A stretch of DNA of 64,000 nucleotides from Diogma glabrata (taxonomy: Eukaryota; Arthropoda; Insecta; Diptera; Cylindrotomidae). Positions within the stretch are counted from its first letter, which is position 1, and each line of letters begins with the position of its first letter. A program made the position numbers and the translations under genes. The notes beneath the pieces were generated by a model, which did no database searches, was not told the DNA's origin, and saw only the letters and a program-made list of their open reading frames with translations. The stretch spans positions 95,584,943 through 95,648,942 of the forward strand of contig OY856186.1 in assembly GCA_963693315.1 (NCBI GenBank), in the 5' to 3' direction. Of the stretch, positions 10,642-21,461 are shown in pieces.

Positions 10642-13240
10642 GAGCCGCATTCGGAAGAGAGATGCCGCGTTCCGGATTCGGGAAACTAGATCGTGCCAGT
10701 TTTGAAGGGCGAAAGCTGGCTCAATTACAATGCCCTACATTGGTGCTATCACAAGTAAAAAGAGAAAATAGTAGTTTAGTCCTAGAGGCAACCGTTGGAA
10801 GCAAATCGTGCATGCTGACTTTGGACACAGGTGCTTCAAGATCGATAGTGCGTCTGGATGTGGTTCATGATAGTCAGATCGATACAGCAAGACGATTCAC
10901 CCTAAAAACAGCTACGGGTGAAACAGTTCTAGTTCATGGAGAAAGCGACCAAGAAGTTCACCTTGGAGGAAATTCATTTAGGCACCGATTTATTGTAGCA
11001 GATATAGAAGATGAGTGCATAATTGGGCTTGACTTCATGAAAGAATACAATTTTATATTAAATCTAGGACGCCACGTACTGAGATATGGAAACACAGAAA
11101 TTGTGCTACACGCCACCAACGACAATGCTGAGGTCCGTGTTATTAGTGACGGACCAACTGAGATCCCGGCAAAATCTGAGAAGATCATATGGACTAAGCT
11201 ACTAGATAAAAGTGACCAAAATTCACCTGTGATGATTGAGCCAGCTAACAACGACTTCGAGGGAAACATTATGATTGGCCGAACGTTAGTAGCAGCCAAA
11301 GAAGGCGTAGTTCCAGTGCAACTGATTAACTTCTCAAATAAACGAGTGATCATCAATCATGGAGAGGAAATCGCCAAATGCAGCACCATAAAAGAGATAA
11401 TCAGCTGTCAAGAAGAGCAAAAGGTCTTGCTGCAGAGAAACAATCCCGCATTAGTAGCAATACTTCAAGATCTTAGTAAAAGAATGAATCCAGCCGAATT
11501 CAAAGAAATCAAGAGGGTATTAACGAAGATGAGCAGCGTTTTCTCTGCTGGAGATGAAGATGTTGGAAGAACAAACATCGTGCGGCATAGGATCAACACT
11601 GGAAATGCTCATCCTATCAGACAGCCTCCTAGAAGACTACCACTAGCTAAACACGAGGAAGTGCAAGGAATTCTGGACAGAATGGAAAGTGATGGAGTCA
11701 TTAGGCCATCTAAGAGTCCATGGAGCTCACCAGTGGTGCTAGTTAGAAAAAAAGATGGGTCAGCTCGTTTTTGTGTAGACTATCGAAAACTGAATGAGGT
11801 AACCATTAAGGACAGCTATCCACTGCCACGAATTGATGACACACTGGATACATTATCAGGAACCAAATGGTACAGCACGCTAGATCTGAAGAGTGGTTAC
11901 TGGCAAGTTGAAATGTATCCAGAAGATCGACGAAAGACAGCATTTTCTACTGGCAATGGGTTGTGGGAGTTCAATGTGATGCCGTTTGGTCTATGCAATG
12001 CCCCAGCAACATTTGAACGTCTAATGGAATGCGTGTTGCATGGCTTAACCTGGAAGGCCTGCCTCGTTTATCTTGATGACATCATTATAATGGGTCACAG
12101 CTTCGAAGAGCATCTAATGAACCTCGAAAAAGTGCTCCAAAGAATAAGTAATGCCAACATGAAGTTGAATCCGGAAAAGTGCAGTCTGTTCCACAAAGAT
12201 GTGAAGTACCTTGGACACATCATTACAAAACATGGAGTCAGAACCGATCCCGAGAAGATTGATGCTGTGAAAAATTGGCCAGTACCGAAGAATGTTCATG
12301 AGCTACGCAGTTTTCTTGGCCTATGCACCTATTATCGAAGATTCGTGGAGAATTTTGCGAATATCGCCAAGAGTCTACATAAATTGACAGAAGCAAATAC
12401 CAAGTTTCTGTGGACAACCGAATGTAATGAGGCATTCTGCCGTTTAAAAGAAAAACTATGCAACACCCCTATACTAGCCTATCCAGAATCCGGAAAGATG
12501 TTCATTCTGGACACAGACGCAAGCAATGTAGGAACTGGAGCTGTTTTGTCACAGAAAATTGGAGACGATGAGAAAGTGGTGGCATACTTCAGTAAAGTTC
12601 TGTCAAAGCCGGAGCGGAATTACTGTGTCACGAGGAAGGAGTTGTTAGCTATCATCAAGGCTGTGAAACATTTCCACAAGTATTTGTGTGGACAACCATT
12701 CCTGATTCGCACGGACCATGCTGCTCTAAAATGGTTATTACAATTCAAATTTCCTGAAGGACAAGCAGCAAGATGGATAGAGATCCTGCAGAACTACGAC
12801 TTCAAAGTTGAACACCGCAAGGGAAGGATCCATGGTAACGCCGATGCCTTGTCCAGAAAACCCTGTATAGAGGAGTGCAAGTCATGCAGTAGGACTGAGA
12901 GAAATGAGGCAATGAAAGTGAATCAAATTAAGTTCCAAACTCCTGACGATTGGTGTAGCGAGGCAATTAAAAGAGAGCAGCTAGAAGATCCAGCTATGGC
13001 TCCAATATTGAAATGGAAAACCGAGGGAAGGCGACCGAAGTGGAAAGAGGTAGCACCCTTAAGTACGGAGGTGAAATGCTGCTGGGCGCAATGGGACTCA
13101 CTATTGATGGAAAACGGGATACTAAAAAGAAAATGGGAGTCCGCTGATGGAAAAAAAGTGTTAGAACAACTGGTGTTGCCATCAAGTCGAGTAGAAGAGG
13201 TACTGGGAAAGCTGCATGGAAGTATTTCTGGAGGACACCT
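10638..13240 (+). pseudogene. Ty3/gypsy Pol, N-terminal part (protease, RT, RNase H, start of integrase)
   Basis: This frame is open from 10638, immediately at the gag stop. The first ATG is 10662. In order: aspartic protease with DTGA near 10825; reverse transcriptase with LDLKSGYWQ, MPFGLCNAPATF and the catalytic YLDD near 12070; RNase H with DTDAS near 12515 and RTDHAALKWL near 12710; then a linker ending in GGHLG, the start of the integrase zinc region. There the frame runs into the inserted Harbinger sequence and stops after a few foreign codons (13283). No inactivating change was seen inside protease, RT or RNase H. The remainder of integrase is at 14111-15158. Confidence 0.92.
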
Positions 13241-13359
13241 GGGGGTCAATTCTAACTTGATGACTTCAAGTCATATGACTTGAATTTCGAAATTTCGAAA
13301 TTGAAGTCATAAATATCGATTCTGTCTGGGTCATATGAGTTTTTCCAAACTCATTTGAA

Positions 13360-13650
13360 ATGTCAAAAAAGTCATTAAAAAAAAGCTGTGACTACCGTTA
13401 TGTATTAAAAATTTTGAATGATAAATTTAAAAAAAAACTAGCTAAAGCACCAACAAACAGCGAAAAGGTTGCTCTAGTTGATTATTTAGAGGAACATTTA
13501 GAGTTGGCTCGAAACCAATTTTCATCTGTAGATAATGGAAAATGCAAACTTGCAGAGCAATGGCAGGATGTAGCATGCCTTATAAATGCAATGGGAGGGG
13601 CTCATAAAACTGGACCAACTTGGAAAAAATATTGGGAGGATTTGCGGTAA
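13360..13650 (+). CDS. Myb/SANT-like DNA-binding protein of Harbinger transposon (first exon)
   Basis: A 96-codon frame. A basic N-terminus is followed by a helix-rich segment (LVDYLEEHLELARNQFS) and the signature QDVACLINAMG...TWKKYWEDL. This is the trihelix/SANT fold seen in proteins annotated as regulatory protein zeste and in the second protein of PIF/Harbinger elements. In that family the protein binds subterminal DNA and carries the transposase into the nucleus. The last codons overlap a good splice donor (GCG then GTAAGC at 13647), so the frame shown is probably only exon 1 and the stop at 13648 may be intronic. It is intact here, but its element lacks a complete transposase, so it could only act on other copies. 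Confidence 0.75.
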   Translation: MSKKSLKKSCDYRYVLKILNDKFKKKLAKAPTNSEKVALVDYLEEHLELARNQFSSVDNGKCKLAEQWQDVACLINAMGGAHKTGPTWKKYWEDLR

Positions 13651-13702
13651 GCTAAATTAGTTGATTAGAACATTTAAGCACTAATACCATCCTCTTCGTC
13701 AT

Positions 13703-13867
13703 CTACTTCATTGAAATTTCGTTATCTGACGGCAAAGTATAATTTTCTGTCAACATAATATTATGGATGATAGCGCATCCATTAGTTATACTGCCGGATC
13801 GTTGAAGAGTATACTTTAAAATTCTATGACGAGAGAGACATCGAAAACGACTTTTTAAAATATTTAT
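13703..13867 (-). pseudogene. PIF/Harbinger transposase, C-terminal remnant
   Basis: On the minus strand a frame reads through LKSRFRCLSRHRILKY and ITNGCAIIHNIMLTENYTLP to a stop at 13703. This resembles the C-terminal end of the DDE nuclease of PIF/Harbinger (the LKxRFRCL...CxxLHN region, which lies after the last catalytic acidic residue). Upstream of about 13867 the sequence is AT-rich and not transposase, so the DDE core is deleted. It lies opposite in orientation to the SANT-like gene, an arrangement compatible with two-gene Harbinger elements. Confidence 0.78.
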
Positions 13868-14110
13868 TTTGTATAAAACTTAAAATTATGTATCATAAAG
13901 AAACACAAATTTACATAAAACTGACAGTAATTGAATTCTTTAAATGTCAAACAGTTATTCTATGAAAATTGATTTGAAGTCACTCACTTTTTGACTTAGA
14001 ATCGCAAAACATAGAATTTTGAGTTCGAATAAATGAGTGACTCTCTTTGAGTTGAATTTTTTTAACAGTCATATGACTGAGTCACCTCATCAAGTTAGAA
14101 TTAACCCCCT

Positions 14111-15158
14111 GGGAGTCAATAAAACCCTAGCCAAAGTAAGGGAGAGGTTTTATTGGGTAAGGTACCGAACGGACGTGGAGCAATGGTGTCGGCGATGCGA
14201 TACTTGTGCGGCGAGCAAAGGACCAAAAACTAGAACTCGAGGAGAGATGCAACAGTACAATGTGGGCGCCCCAATGGAGAGAATTGCGATAGACATCGCG
14301 GGGCCATTTCCGGAAACGACAAAAACTAACAAATACATCATGGTGGTCATTGATTACTTTACAAAATGGCCGGAAGCTTATGCGATACCGAACCAGGAAG
14401 CAGTTACGGTCGCTGAAACGTTAGTCAATGAATGGGTTTGCAGATATGGAACACCGCTCGAGTTGCATACCGACCAGGGAAGGAATTTCGAATCTCAACT
14501 GATGGAAGAGCCGTGCAGAACACTCGACATTAGAAAAACACGAACTACACCTATTAACCCACAATCGGATGGCATGGTAGAACGATTCAACCGAACCATG
14601 GAAGAACATTTGTCAAAGGTAGTAGAAGCCAACCAAAGAAATTGGGACAAGGATCTTCCGTTATTCTTGATGGCCTATCGTAGCGCAGTGCACGATACGA
14701 CAAGTGAAACGCCAGCGAATATCATGTTCGGAAGAGAACTACATCTCCCTAGTGACATCGAGTTTGGCATCCCTGGAGGTCTGGTATCCACGAAAACTGA
14801 TTATGTGGGACAACTAAGGGAGAAGATGAATAAAATCCATTAACAGGTTCGAGACCACATTAAGATTGCCAGGGACAAAATGAAAACCAGGTACGACATA
14901 AATGCAAATAGTGGCGGTTTTCAAGAAGGAGAATTGGTATGGCTATACAACCCCAGGAGAACTAAGGGAAGATCACCCAAGCTGCAGCCAGATTGGGAAG
15001 GCCCATATAAAATAATCAAACGAATTAATGATGTTATCTACCGCATCCAAAAGGGACCCCGTACCAAGATGAAAGTGATACATCTGCAAAGGTTGGCACC
15101 GTACCAAGGTAACAGCACCAACGCGATAGCTGATATTGTTCGAGACGAACAAAACTAA
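14111..15158 (+). pseudogene. Ty3/gypsy Pol, integrase remainder
   Basis: This continues the integrase broken at 13240. Seen: the rest of the zinc region with CRRCDTC near 14190; catalytic core with DIAGPF near 14293, TDQGRNF near 14470 and the glutamate in GMVERFNRTM near 14580; and a C-terminal chromatin/DNA-binding part with GELVWLYNPRR and WEGPYKI. An in-frame TAA at 14841 (a CAA-to-TAA type change) splits it; the same frame then runs to 15158. The D, D and E residues are all present, so damage is limited to the insertion and this nonsense codon. Confidence 0.9.
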
Positions 15159-15169
15159 ATGGAGGGCAA
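15159..15169 (+). promoter_or_regulatory. Polypurine tract of nested Ty3/gypsy element
   Basis: TGGAGGGCAA sits directly before the 3' LTR start at 15170, the position where plus-strand synthesis is primed in LTR retrotransposons. Confidence 0.7.
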
Positions 15170-15797
15170 TGTAATAAACTTCGTCCAGAATGGGTTAATT
15201 TAAATTTACTCATAAATAACCAATACATTCAGCATTAATGTTTTCCACATTCAGCCTACGGCAAAGATGAATTAAAAGTTAACTCCTTTCAACTAATACA
15301 TTTTGCATAAATGCGAATTAAATTTGAGTTCAAATGTTTGCATTAATGGAAAAAGGTGTGGTCTATTATGTACGTACTACGTAATATTGATTTCTAGAAA
15401 CTACTGTGAGTTACCAGAAGGTACTGCTTATTTGTTCGAATATAAATAAGCGAACAAAATATCAGATAGTCAGTTTTAATTTTGCAATTAAAAGTGTGTT
15501 ATAAATATTCGCAAGTATAAGGAATAATCGGTGGTACTTGAGCCTGGGTACTAAAAGTGAAAGAATTTAAACTTAGTGGAATAGTAAATACAAATTTTAC
15601 GTTTCCGAATATTACTGATTCAAATTGTGGAAAAGCGGTGGTACATAAATTGGAGACCCTAGAATTTATTGTAATTAAAATCGGTAGCTGCTGTAATTTG
15701 TTGACAAATAAAGTTTGAGATTTTGTTAACCAAAGATCCGTCTTTTTACTGTCATATTTGCTCAATAATCTAAAAGAACCAACGAAGAGTCGTTACA
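15170..15797 (+). repeat. 3' LTR of nested Ty3/gypsy element
   Basis: Direct repeat of 8712-9341, 628 bp, followed by the duplicated ATAT and then the resumed copia LTR. Confidence 0.92.
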
Positions 15798-15801
15798 ATA
15801 T

Positions 15802-15858
15802 AAATAAAATCACTCGTATTGTAACTGAACTCAAAGAAACACGTCTATTATTCCAACA
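15802..15858 (+). repeat. 5' LTR of copia-like element, second part
   Basis: AAATAAAATCACTCGTATTG and on match the last 57 bp of the 3' LTR at 21599-21655 and end CCAACA. Together with 8592-8711 this gives 177 bp, equal to the 194-bp 3' LTR minus the 17-bp gap. Confidence 0.9.
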
Positions 15859-16181
15859 AGTTATGGATCCAGTCCCGCCGTATTTAAAATTAAAAAGTAA
15901 AAAAGTGTTTTCTTTGATGTGATATAACTTTCAAAGCAATAATTTTTTAAGAGGTAAAACTGTGGTGAAGCAGCATCTTAAAATATAATATTTTTTGTCA
16001 AGAGGAAAACGTGTCTTTTGAGGTTATAATTTTTTCAAGAGTGGTTCAAATTTTCAACTGTGGTCAAGCAGTATCAGTATAAAAAACAATCAACTGTGGT
16101 CAAGCAGTATCAGTATAAAAAAATAAAAGGAAGATATTTACGGTAAAGTAAAGTTTTTTATATATAGTGTATTATAATAAA
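15859..16181 (+). promoter_or_regulatory. Leader of copia-like element with tandem repeat
   Basis: Begins AGTTATGGATCCAGTCCCG, where a primer binding site is expected. Two adjacent 36-bp units (16055-16090 and 16091-16126) share CAACTGTGGTCAAGCAGTAT. A diverged third version, ACTGTGGTGAAGCAGCATC, lies near 15959. No frame was recognised before the ATG at 16182. Confidence 0.6.
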
Positions 16182-16940
16182 ATGGAGGACATTATAATAA
16201 ACTCAACGTCAACTGCAAAGTTGGAAGGCCCGTCAAATTGGTTTACATGGAAATTTCAAGTAAAAGTCGTTTTAAAGGCTTTGGAAATTTTTGGGTTAAT
16301 AGATGGCTCGGTAGTCAAGCCGGAGGGAACAACTGAAAATGCCAAATTTTTAACTCAATGGTTAAAGAAGGATGCGAAAGCTCAAAGTGTTTTAATCACA
16401 CGATTTTCAAATAACGTCATGGTATTAGTTATGAACTGTGAAACGGCAAAAGAAATGTGGGATAAACTACACACATACTATGAACAAAGTTCAGAAATAT
16501 CGCTCCACTTAATTCAGCAGTCATTTTTTTAATGACAATTCACCCAAAAGATAGTATTGCTATTTTTTTGTCTAAATTGGAAGAAATTGTTTGCAAAATA
16601 AAACAATTAAAGGGTGAAGTACCTGATAAAATGGTGCTTACAAAAATTTTAACCTCTTTGCCTGATTCTTTTAAACATTTTATTTCAGCTTGGGATTCAG
16701 TACCTGCTGATAAACAAAATTTATCAGAATTGCCAGCAAGACTATTAACAGAAGAATAAAGGATGAAAAATTCAGATGAAGTCACAGCATTAATCACCAA
16801 AAAGGTTGAACAAAACTGAAAATGCTTCAAATGTGGAAAAACTGGACACAAAAAATTTCAATGTCGTGCTAGCCAAACTAAAACTCAAATAAGCTGTGAT
16901 CATTGTAAAAAACCGGACATGAAAAGAAATATTGTTGGCT
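16182..16940 (+). pseudogene. Copia-like Gag, broken
   Basis: Start chosen at ATG 16182 (MEDIIINSTSTAKLEGPSNW), which fits copia Gag better than the ATG 15 bases upstream. Copia-type core blocks (WFTWKFQ, AKEMWDKL) are followed by loss of a base in the T run near 16528. The reading then continues from 16532 in another frame (LSKLEEIVCKIKQLKGEVPD). Stop codons follow at 16757 and before the zinc knuckle CFKCGKTGHKKFQC (about 16820-16863), and there is another shift near 16905. No functional Gag can be made. Confidence 0.85.
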
Positions 16941-17982
16941 TCTCAAAGATAGAACGCAAACCAAAAGTGGAAATTACCACGACAAGCTACAAAATGCTTT
17001 TTCAACGTCTTTAATTAGTAGCCAAACTAGTAGAGAAGATTGGATTGTGGATAGTGGTGCATCAGATCATATGTGCCACAACAAAAGTTTGTTTAATAGA
17101 TTAGAAATATTATCCGAATCTAAAAATATAATTATTGGGGATGGAAATATAATAAAGGCTGAAGGTAAAGGAGAAATAAAAGTGTTGGCTTATAATGGTG
17201 AAAGATGGATCGAAACAACAATACACAATGTACTGTATGTTCCAAAATTGACAGTCAACTTATTTTCAGTTAGTGCAGCAGTGGATAAAGGATATGCAGT
17301 AAATGTGAGTAATGAAAATTGTAATTTTATAAAAAATAATAATGTTTTAGCAATCGCAGTAAGAAAAGAAAAAATTTATACAATGATTTTTAAACCAGTG
17401 AATGAAATAGCATATGTAGGTAAAGTAAATGAAAATTTACTAGAATGGCACAGAAAATTAGCTCATCAAGATATACATAAAGTTAAAATTATGTTGAGAA
17501 GAAATGATTTCGACTATGAAAATGGTGAAGTTGTGAATTGTGTACCCTGTATTAAAGGTAAACAACATAGAATAAAAAATAAAATTGGATCCAGAGCAGA
17601 AAAACCTGGACAATTAATACACATGGGCCTATGTGGGCCAACGGAGGAAACTTCATTAGGCGGGGCGAGATATCTTTTAGTTATGAAAGATGATTTTTCT
17701 AAATATAAAAAAGTATATTTTCTTAAAAGTAAAGATGAAACAATAAAGGAATTTATACAATTTACAAAAATAAATCCGGGTTACAATATTGAAAAAATTA
17801 AAACAGATAATGGTTCAGAGTTCTTAAACAACGCTGTAAAAGATATTTCAATTGAAAATGGAATTCAGCATGAAACCAGTGTCGAATATACTCCAGATCA
17901 GAACGGGTGCATTAAACGTGAAATGCGAACTATTGTCGAGGCAGCAAGGACACTATTATTAGAAAGTAATTTAGAAAAAAAA
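16941..17982 (+). pseudogene. Copia-like protease and integrase, truncated by insertion
   Basis: The protease motif is DWIVDSGASDHMC near 17038. The GAG-pre-integrase region has the HHCC zinc site (WHRKLAHQD near 17445, then CVPCIKGKQH). The integrase core shows MKDDFSKYK near 17690, KTDNGSEF near 17803 and EMRTIVEAARTLLLES near 17921. The frame is open from about 16911 to 17982, where the palindromic insertion begins immediately after an AAAAAA run. The product would therefore end in foreign codons at 18046. Confidence 0.87.
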
Positions 17983-19087
17983 TCGGGACATGTGTGCAAT
18001 TTACACGTGGTAGAAGTGAAAACTTCAAAAATTTTGGCTTCAAGATAATGAGACGAATGTAAAATTTCGGGAAGAGGATAATTGCAGGTTTTAGCCATGA
18101 TCATAGTGATACAAAGTTTGATAATTATTTTACATTTTATTCGTATATATTACATAAATTTATTCAGACTCAGAGCTTACATTTTCGATAAATGATACAA
18201 GAGGCTTATGGTAACTAAAGTATGAAATAAATACTTTGGTCTTAACATGGTCAATATATCTTTAGAATACAGTGTTTCATTCGCACTGTATCAAAAACAG
18301 TAATTGACGCAGTATTCTAAAGATATATTGACCATATTAAGACCAAAGTATTTATTTCATACTTTAGTTACCATAAGCCTCTTGTATCATTTATCGAAAA
18401 TGTAAGCTCTGAGTTTGAATAAATCTATAAAATATATACAAATAAAATGTAAAATAATTATCAAACTTTGTATTACTATGATCATGCCACCTGCAATTAT
18501 CCTCTTTCCGAAATTTTACATTCGTCTCATTATCTTGAAGCCAAAATTTTTGAAGGTTTCACTTCTACCACGTGTGAATTGTTTTTTCTGTTCCTGCATT
18601 TTAACATCAATAATCATCAAAAACAATTTTATTTTTGTAAAAATTTATTTTCATAATTAATAATCTATTTAACATAAAATCGACATTAATCCATTTCTTT
18701 ATTAGACTACATACGGTTACACCAAAATAAAATTCTTACAAAAAAACATAAAATATTTTCTTTTATACAAAAATTAAACAGTTTTTCAATACTTACCTTA
18801 TCAACTAATTACGTTTTTTTATGAATTATTAAATATTATCTATTTTTCTTCCTAATAAAACTACAAAAACAATACAAAAATAAATTTATTGTCTTCTAGA
18901 CATAAACATAACCAAATAAAATTTAAATTTTCATAATAAATTTTTTTTCAATATACATGATACAATACCACCAAAATAATAAGTAAAAAAAGGAAAATAT
19001 TAAAAAATTTTCACTGTCTCTTTTTACTGTTAAAATTTCGTTTCATCCAGTTTAAAATCAGAACGATACTGAAGAAGTTTTCACTTC
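17983..19087. mobile_element. Palindromic insertion in copia integrase
   Basis: Interrupts the copia frame between adjacent Lys codons; the copia frame resumes at 19088. The first 590 bp form a large inverted repeat: 18003-18265 against 18300-18575, with ACACGTGG opposite CCACGTGT and about 40 nt in the middle. The remaining 510 bp are AT-rich. The right end carries GAAGTTTTCACTTC, complementary to GAAGTGAAAACTTC in the left arm. Flanking A runs (AAAAA) could be a target duplication but are uninformative. No coding region was found. The family is unknown. Confidence 0.7.
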
Positions 19088-19779
19088 AAAAAGTTTTGGG
19101 CAGAAGCTGTAAATACAGCTACATATGCAATAAATAGAACAGGTCCTAGTAGAGTTAAAGACAAAACTCCATATGAAATATATTTTAATAAAGAATTAAA
19201 ATGTTTCGGTTCCAAAGTTGCAGTTCATATTCCTGATAAAAAAAGATGTAAACGGGACAAATTTGAAATAGAAACTTTTGTTGGTTACGGAGAAAATATA
19301 AAAGGATATATAGTACATCTACCAGACAGAAATTGTATATCAGTGAAAAGAGATGTAATATTCTTAACCAATTTAAAAGAACTTGAGAAAGATGATAATG
19401 CAGCTAGTATTATTAACACTGAACTAAATCAAATAGAAAAAATGATTGATCAACGAAACGAAATAAATATGGAAGTAGAAAATTTGGTTGAAAATATAGA
19501 AAATCAATCCATTGAGCAGCTAGAAAATCTGCAACATACAGAACAAATAGAAACTAATGCACCTTTGGAAATTGAAGAGTCCAGGATAAATAAATCTGAA
19601 ACAGACATAGTAAATATTGAAGAAACAAGAATCAGAAGAAAACCAAATTGGTTAAAAGATTATGAGGTTAATTTTGTAAGCTTATATAATGAACCATTAT
19701 CATATAATGAAGCGATGCAAAGTGTCGAAAAAAAGAATTGGGTCATAGCAATGAATGACAACAATAAAAGGTTGAAGCA
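19088..19779 (+). pseudogene. Copia-like integrase C-terminus and start of reverse transcriptase
   Basis: Resumes with FWAEAVNTATYAINRTGPSR, typical of copia integrase. It continues through the connection region (YEIYFNKELKCFGSK, RDKFEIETFVGYG), an acidic linker, and the copia RT start (LSYNEAMQSVEKKNWVIAM). It then passes abruptly to NKRLKH, which resembles the RNase H region, before the next insertion. This implies the reverse transcriptase core (including YVDD) was deleted before or at the time the 19780 element arrived. Confidence 0.85.
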
Positions 19780-21083
19780 CACTCTAAAAAAAAATAGTGT
19801 AAATTTACCCTTATAATAGGAGGTAACTGACTGCCTCCTATTATAACGTAAATTTACAACAGTGCGTAAAATAAAAAAATTTACACATTTTGTCGTAATT
19901 CAACAGTTCGTCTAAGTATGCATTATTACACAAAAAGTATTAGTTATAAGCCATGTTCGATGTATGTTTGCCTATATTTTGATGTAAATTTACTACAAAT
20001 TAAGTATATATACAAAAAATTATGTAAATTTACATCGGGTTATGTAAATTTAAAACCTTTTTGACAGATTCTTACACTAAAAAAAGGAGCATATTTCCAC
20101 GAAACTATACTTGATTTTAATTCACTATTTAACCCAAAATCTCTTTAAAATTCATCACAACAAAAAGTATTGATATCCTATAAAGGGCCGATGTAAATGG
20201 TCTACGGACTTACATATAAGGAATTAATTTTAATGATAGTGGGCAATATTGCGTTAATATTTTTAGTCCACATGTAATCGTAAAGGGTGATTTAAACAAA
20301 GCATTGTTCATCCTAATAATACACTATTTTCCTAGTAAAATAAATAAAATAAATACTTTTGTTTTAGTTATTTAATAAAAGTAATAATTAAATATTTTAT
20401 ACTATTAACTAAAATTAATTAATGAACTTTTGTTAATTTAATTTTTAATTTTTAGTTTGGATCCAATACCTTGCAACACGCTCAATGAAACAAAGAAAAG
20501 TATATATCTATAAAATATTACATTGAGCATATATTATACAGCTTAGTTTTACAACGAGTGTTGCGATTTTACAATACAAATGTTTAAATTTACGTAGCTG
20601 GACGGGAACAGAACACAAATGAAATGAATAATACAACTTTGGGTGTACTAGATGCACAAGTTGATGTAAAAAAACATAGGTTATCGCAATATTACACATT
20701 TGTTCGAATTTTTAAAGTTATGATTTTTAGATACGAACTATTGGTTTAAGATTAAGGCCCGCTATACACCTGAGCTAAACTATGCGAAATATGCGAACTA
20801 TGTTTTTAAAAAATAATGTATATAACGTAATTATAGAAAAAAACATTACGAAAACAAAACATTTAAAAAAGAAAAGAAAAACGGAAACATTACATTTTTT
20901 TTAAAAAACTTTATTCGCATTAAAACATTACTTTTTTAAAAACATAGTTCGCATATTTCGCATAGTTTAGCTCAGGTGTGTAGCCCGCCTAAACCTTGGT
21001 TAGAAAAGTACACAAAAAACGATGTTAATTTACAGTTATTATTGCCGTGATTTTACACCTCATTATTTCTATTTTTTAGAGTG
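19780..21083. mobile_element. Insertion with CACTCTAAAAA termini in copia remnant
   Basis: Left end CACTCTAAAAAA (19780) and right end TTTTTTAGAGTG (to 21083) are inverted repeats. Copia sequence lies on both sides. Near the left end is a perfect hairpin: TTATAATAGGAGG (19811-19823), 10-nt loop, CCTCCTATTATAA (19834-19846), flanked by opposed GTAAATTTAC blocks. The interior has several copies of TGTAAATTTAC and a nested TAA-flanked MITE (20756-20989). No coding sequence was recognised and no clear target duplication was found. Confidence 0.6.
20756..20989. mobile_element. PIF/Harbinger-like MITE (TAA duplication)
   Basis: Inverted ends of about 50 bp: GGCCCGCTATACACCTGAGC at the left, and GCTCAGGTGTGTAGCCCGCC at the right. 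TAA lies on both sides (20753-20755, 20990-20992). It is 234 bp, non-coding, with an A/T-rich centre. The 3-bp TWA duplication fits PIF/Harbinger. It is nested within the 19780-21083 element. Confidence 0.8.
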
Positions 21084-21245
21084 ATGTGGATGTAAAATGT
21101 AAAATATAATCATATTTTAGAAAGTGTAGAAAACAAGGAAATCGAACTAAAATATGTACAGTCAGCAGAAAATATAGCAGATTTGTTTACTAAACCGTTA
21201 GGGAAAATAAAATTTGAAAAATTAAAAACTAAGATTTTAAAATAG
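21084..21245 (+). pseudogene. Copia-like RNase H C-terminus
   Basis: From about 21099 the frame reads VKYNHILESVENKEIELKYV and then SAENIADLFTKPLGK, the conserved end of Ty1/copia Pol, and terminates at TAG 21243. It marks the true 3' end of the copia coding region. Confidence 0.85.
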
Positions 21246-21461
21246 AAATTTGAAATTAAAATTGAAAAGTTTAAAACAATTAAGCTAATATTGAAAATGT
21301 TATTTTATAGATTTTTGTTTATTAAATTAACTTTGTATTAAATGAAATAATTTTGTTCCTTCGGAACTTAAGAATTAAAGCATTACTTAAATTTAAATTT
21401 AAAATGTAATCGTTATTAAAAGTAAATATGTTAAAATGGAATAAAATATTTGTAGAGGGGG
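21246..21461 (+). promoter_or_regulatory. 3' untranslated region and polypurine tract of copia-like element
   Basis: AT-rich untranslated sequence ending in TAGAGGGGG immediately before the 3' LTR at 21462, the expected plus-strand primer. Confidence 0.75.

Larger units (their letters stand above)
13241..14107. mobile_element. Internally deleted PIF/Harbinger DNA transposon
   Basis: Inserted in the gypsy integrase. The ends are inverted repeats: GGGGGTCAATTCTAACTTGA on the left and the complement of GGGGGTTAATTCTAACTTGA on the right (to 14107-14109). The host reading CAC CTG is restored by removing the element with one copy of CCT (13238-13240 and 14108-14110), giving a probable 3-bp duplication, as expected for PIF/Harbinger. 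It keeps a Myb/SANT-like frame on the plus strand and only the C-terminal tail of the transposase on the minus strand. Most of the transposase is lost, so it cannot move itself. Confidence 0.82.
8712..15797 (+). mobile_element. Ty3/gypsy retrotransposon inserted in the copia 5' LTR
   Basis: A 7.1-kb element bounded by LTRs of 630 and 628 bp that start TGTAATAAAC and end GAGTCGTTACA. A 4-bp duplication ATAT lies on both sides (8708-8711 and 15798-15801). Removing the element and one ATAT restores the sequence seen intact in the copia 3' LTR, which proves the insertion point. By eye the LTRs differ at roughly 16 positions plus a small indel, so it is older than the Mag copy at 299. It contains gag and pol. 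Both are broken, pol additionally by a Harbinger derivative. Confidence 0.93.

Noticed and set aside
10958..13249. Minus-strand open frames within gypsy pol (up to 132 codons)
   Set aside because: Shadows of the conserved pol frame.
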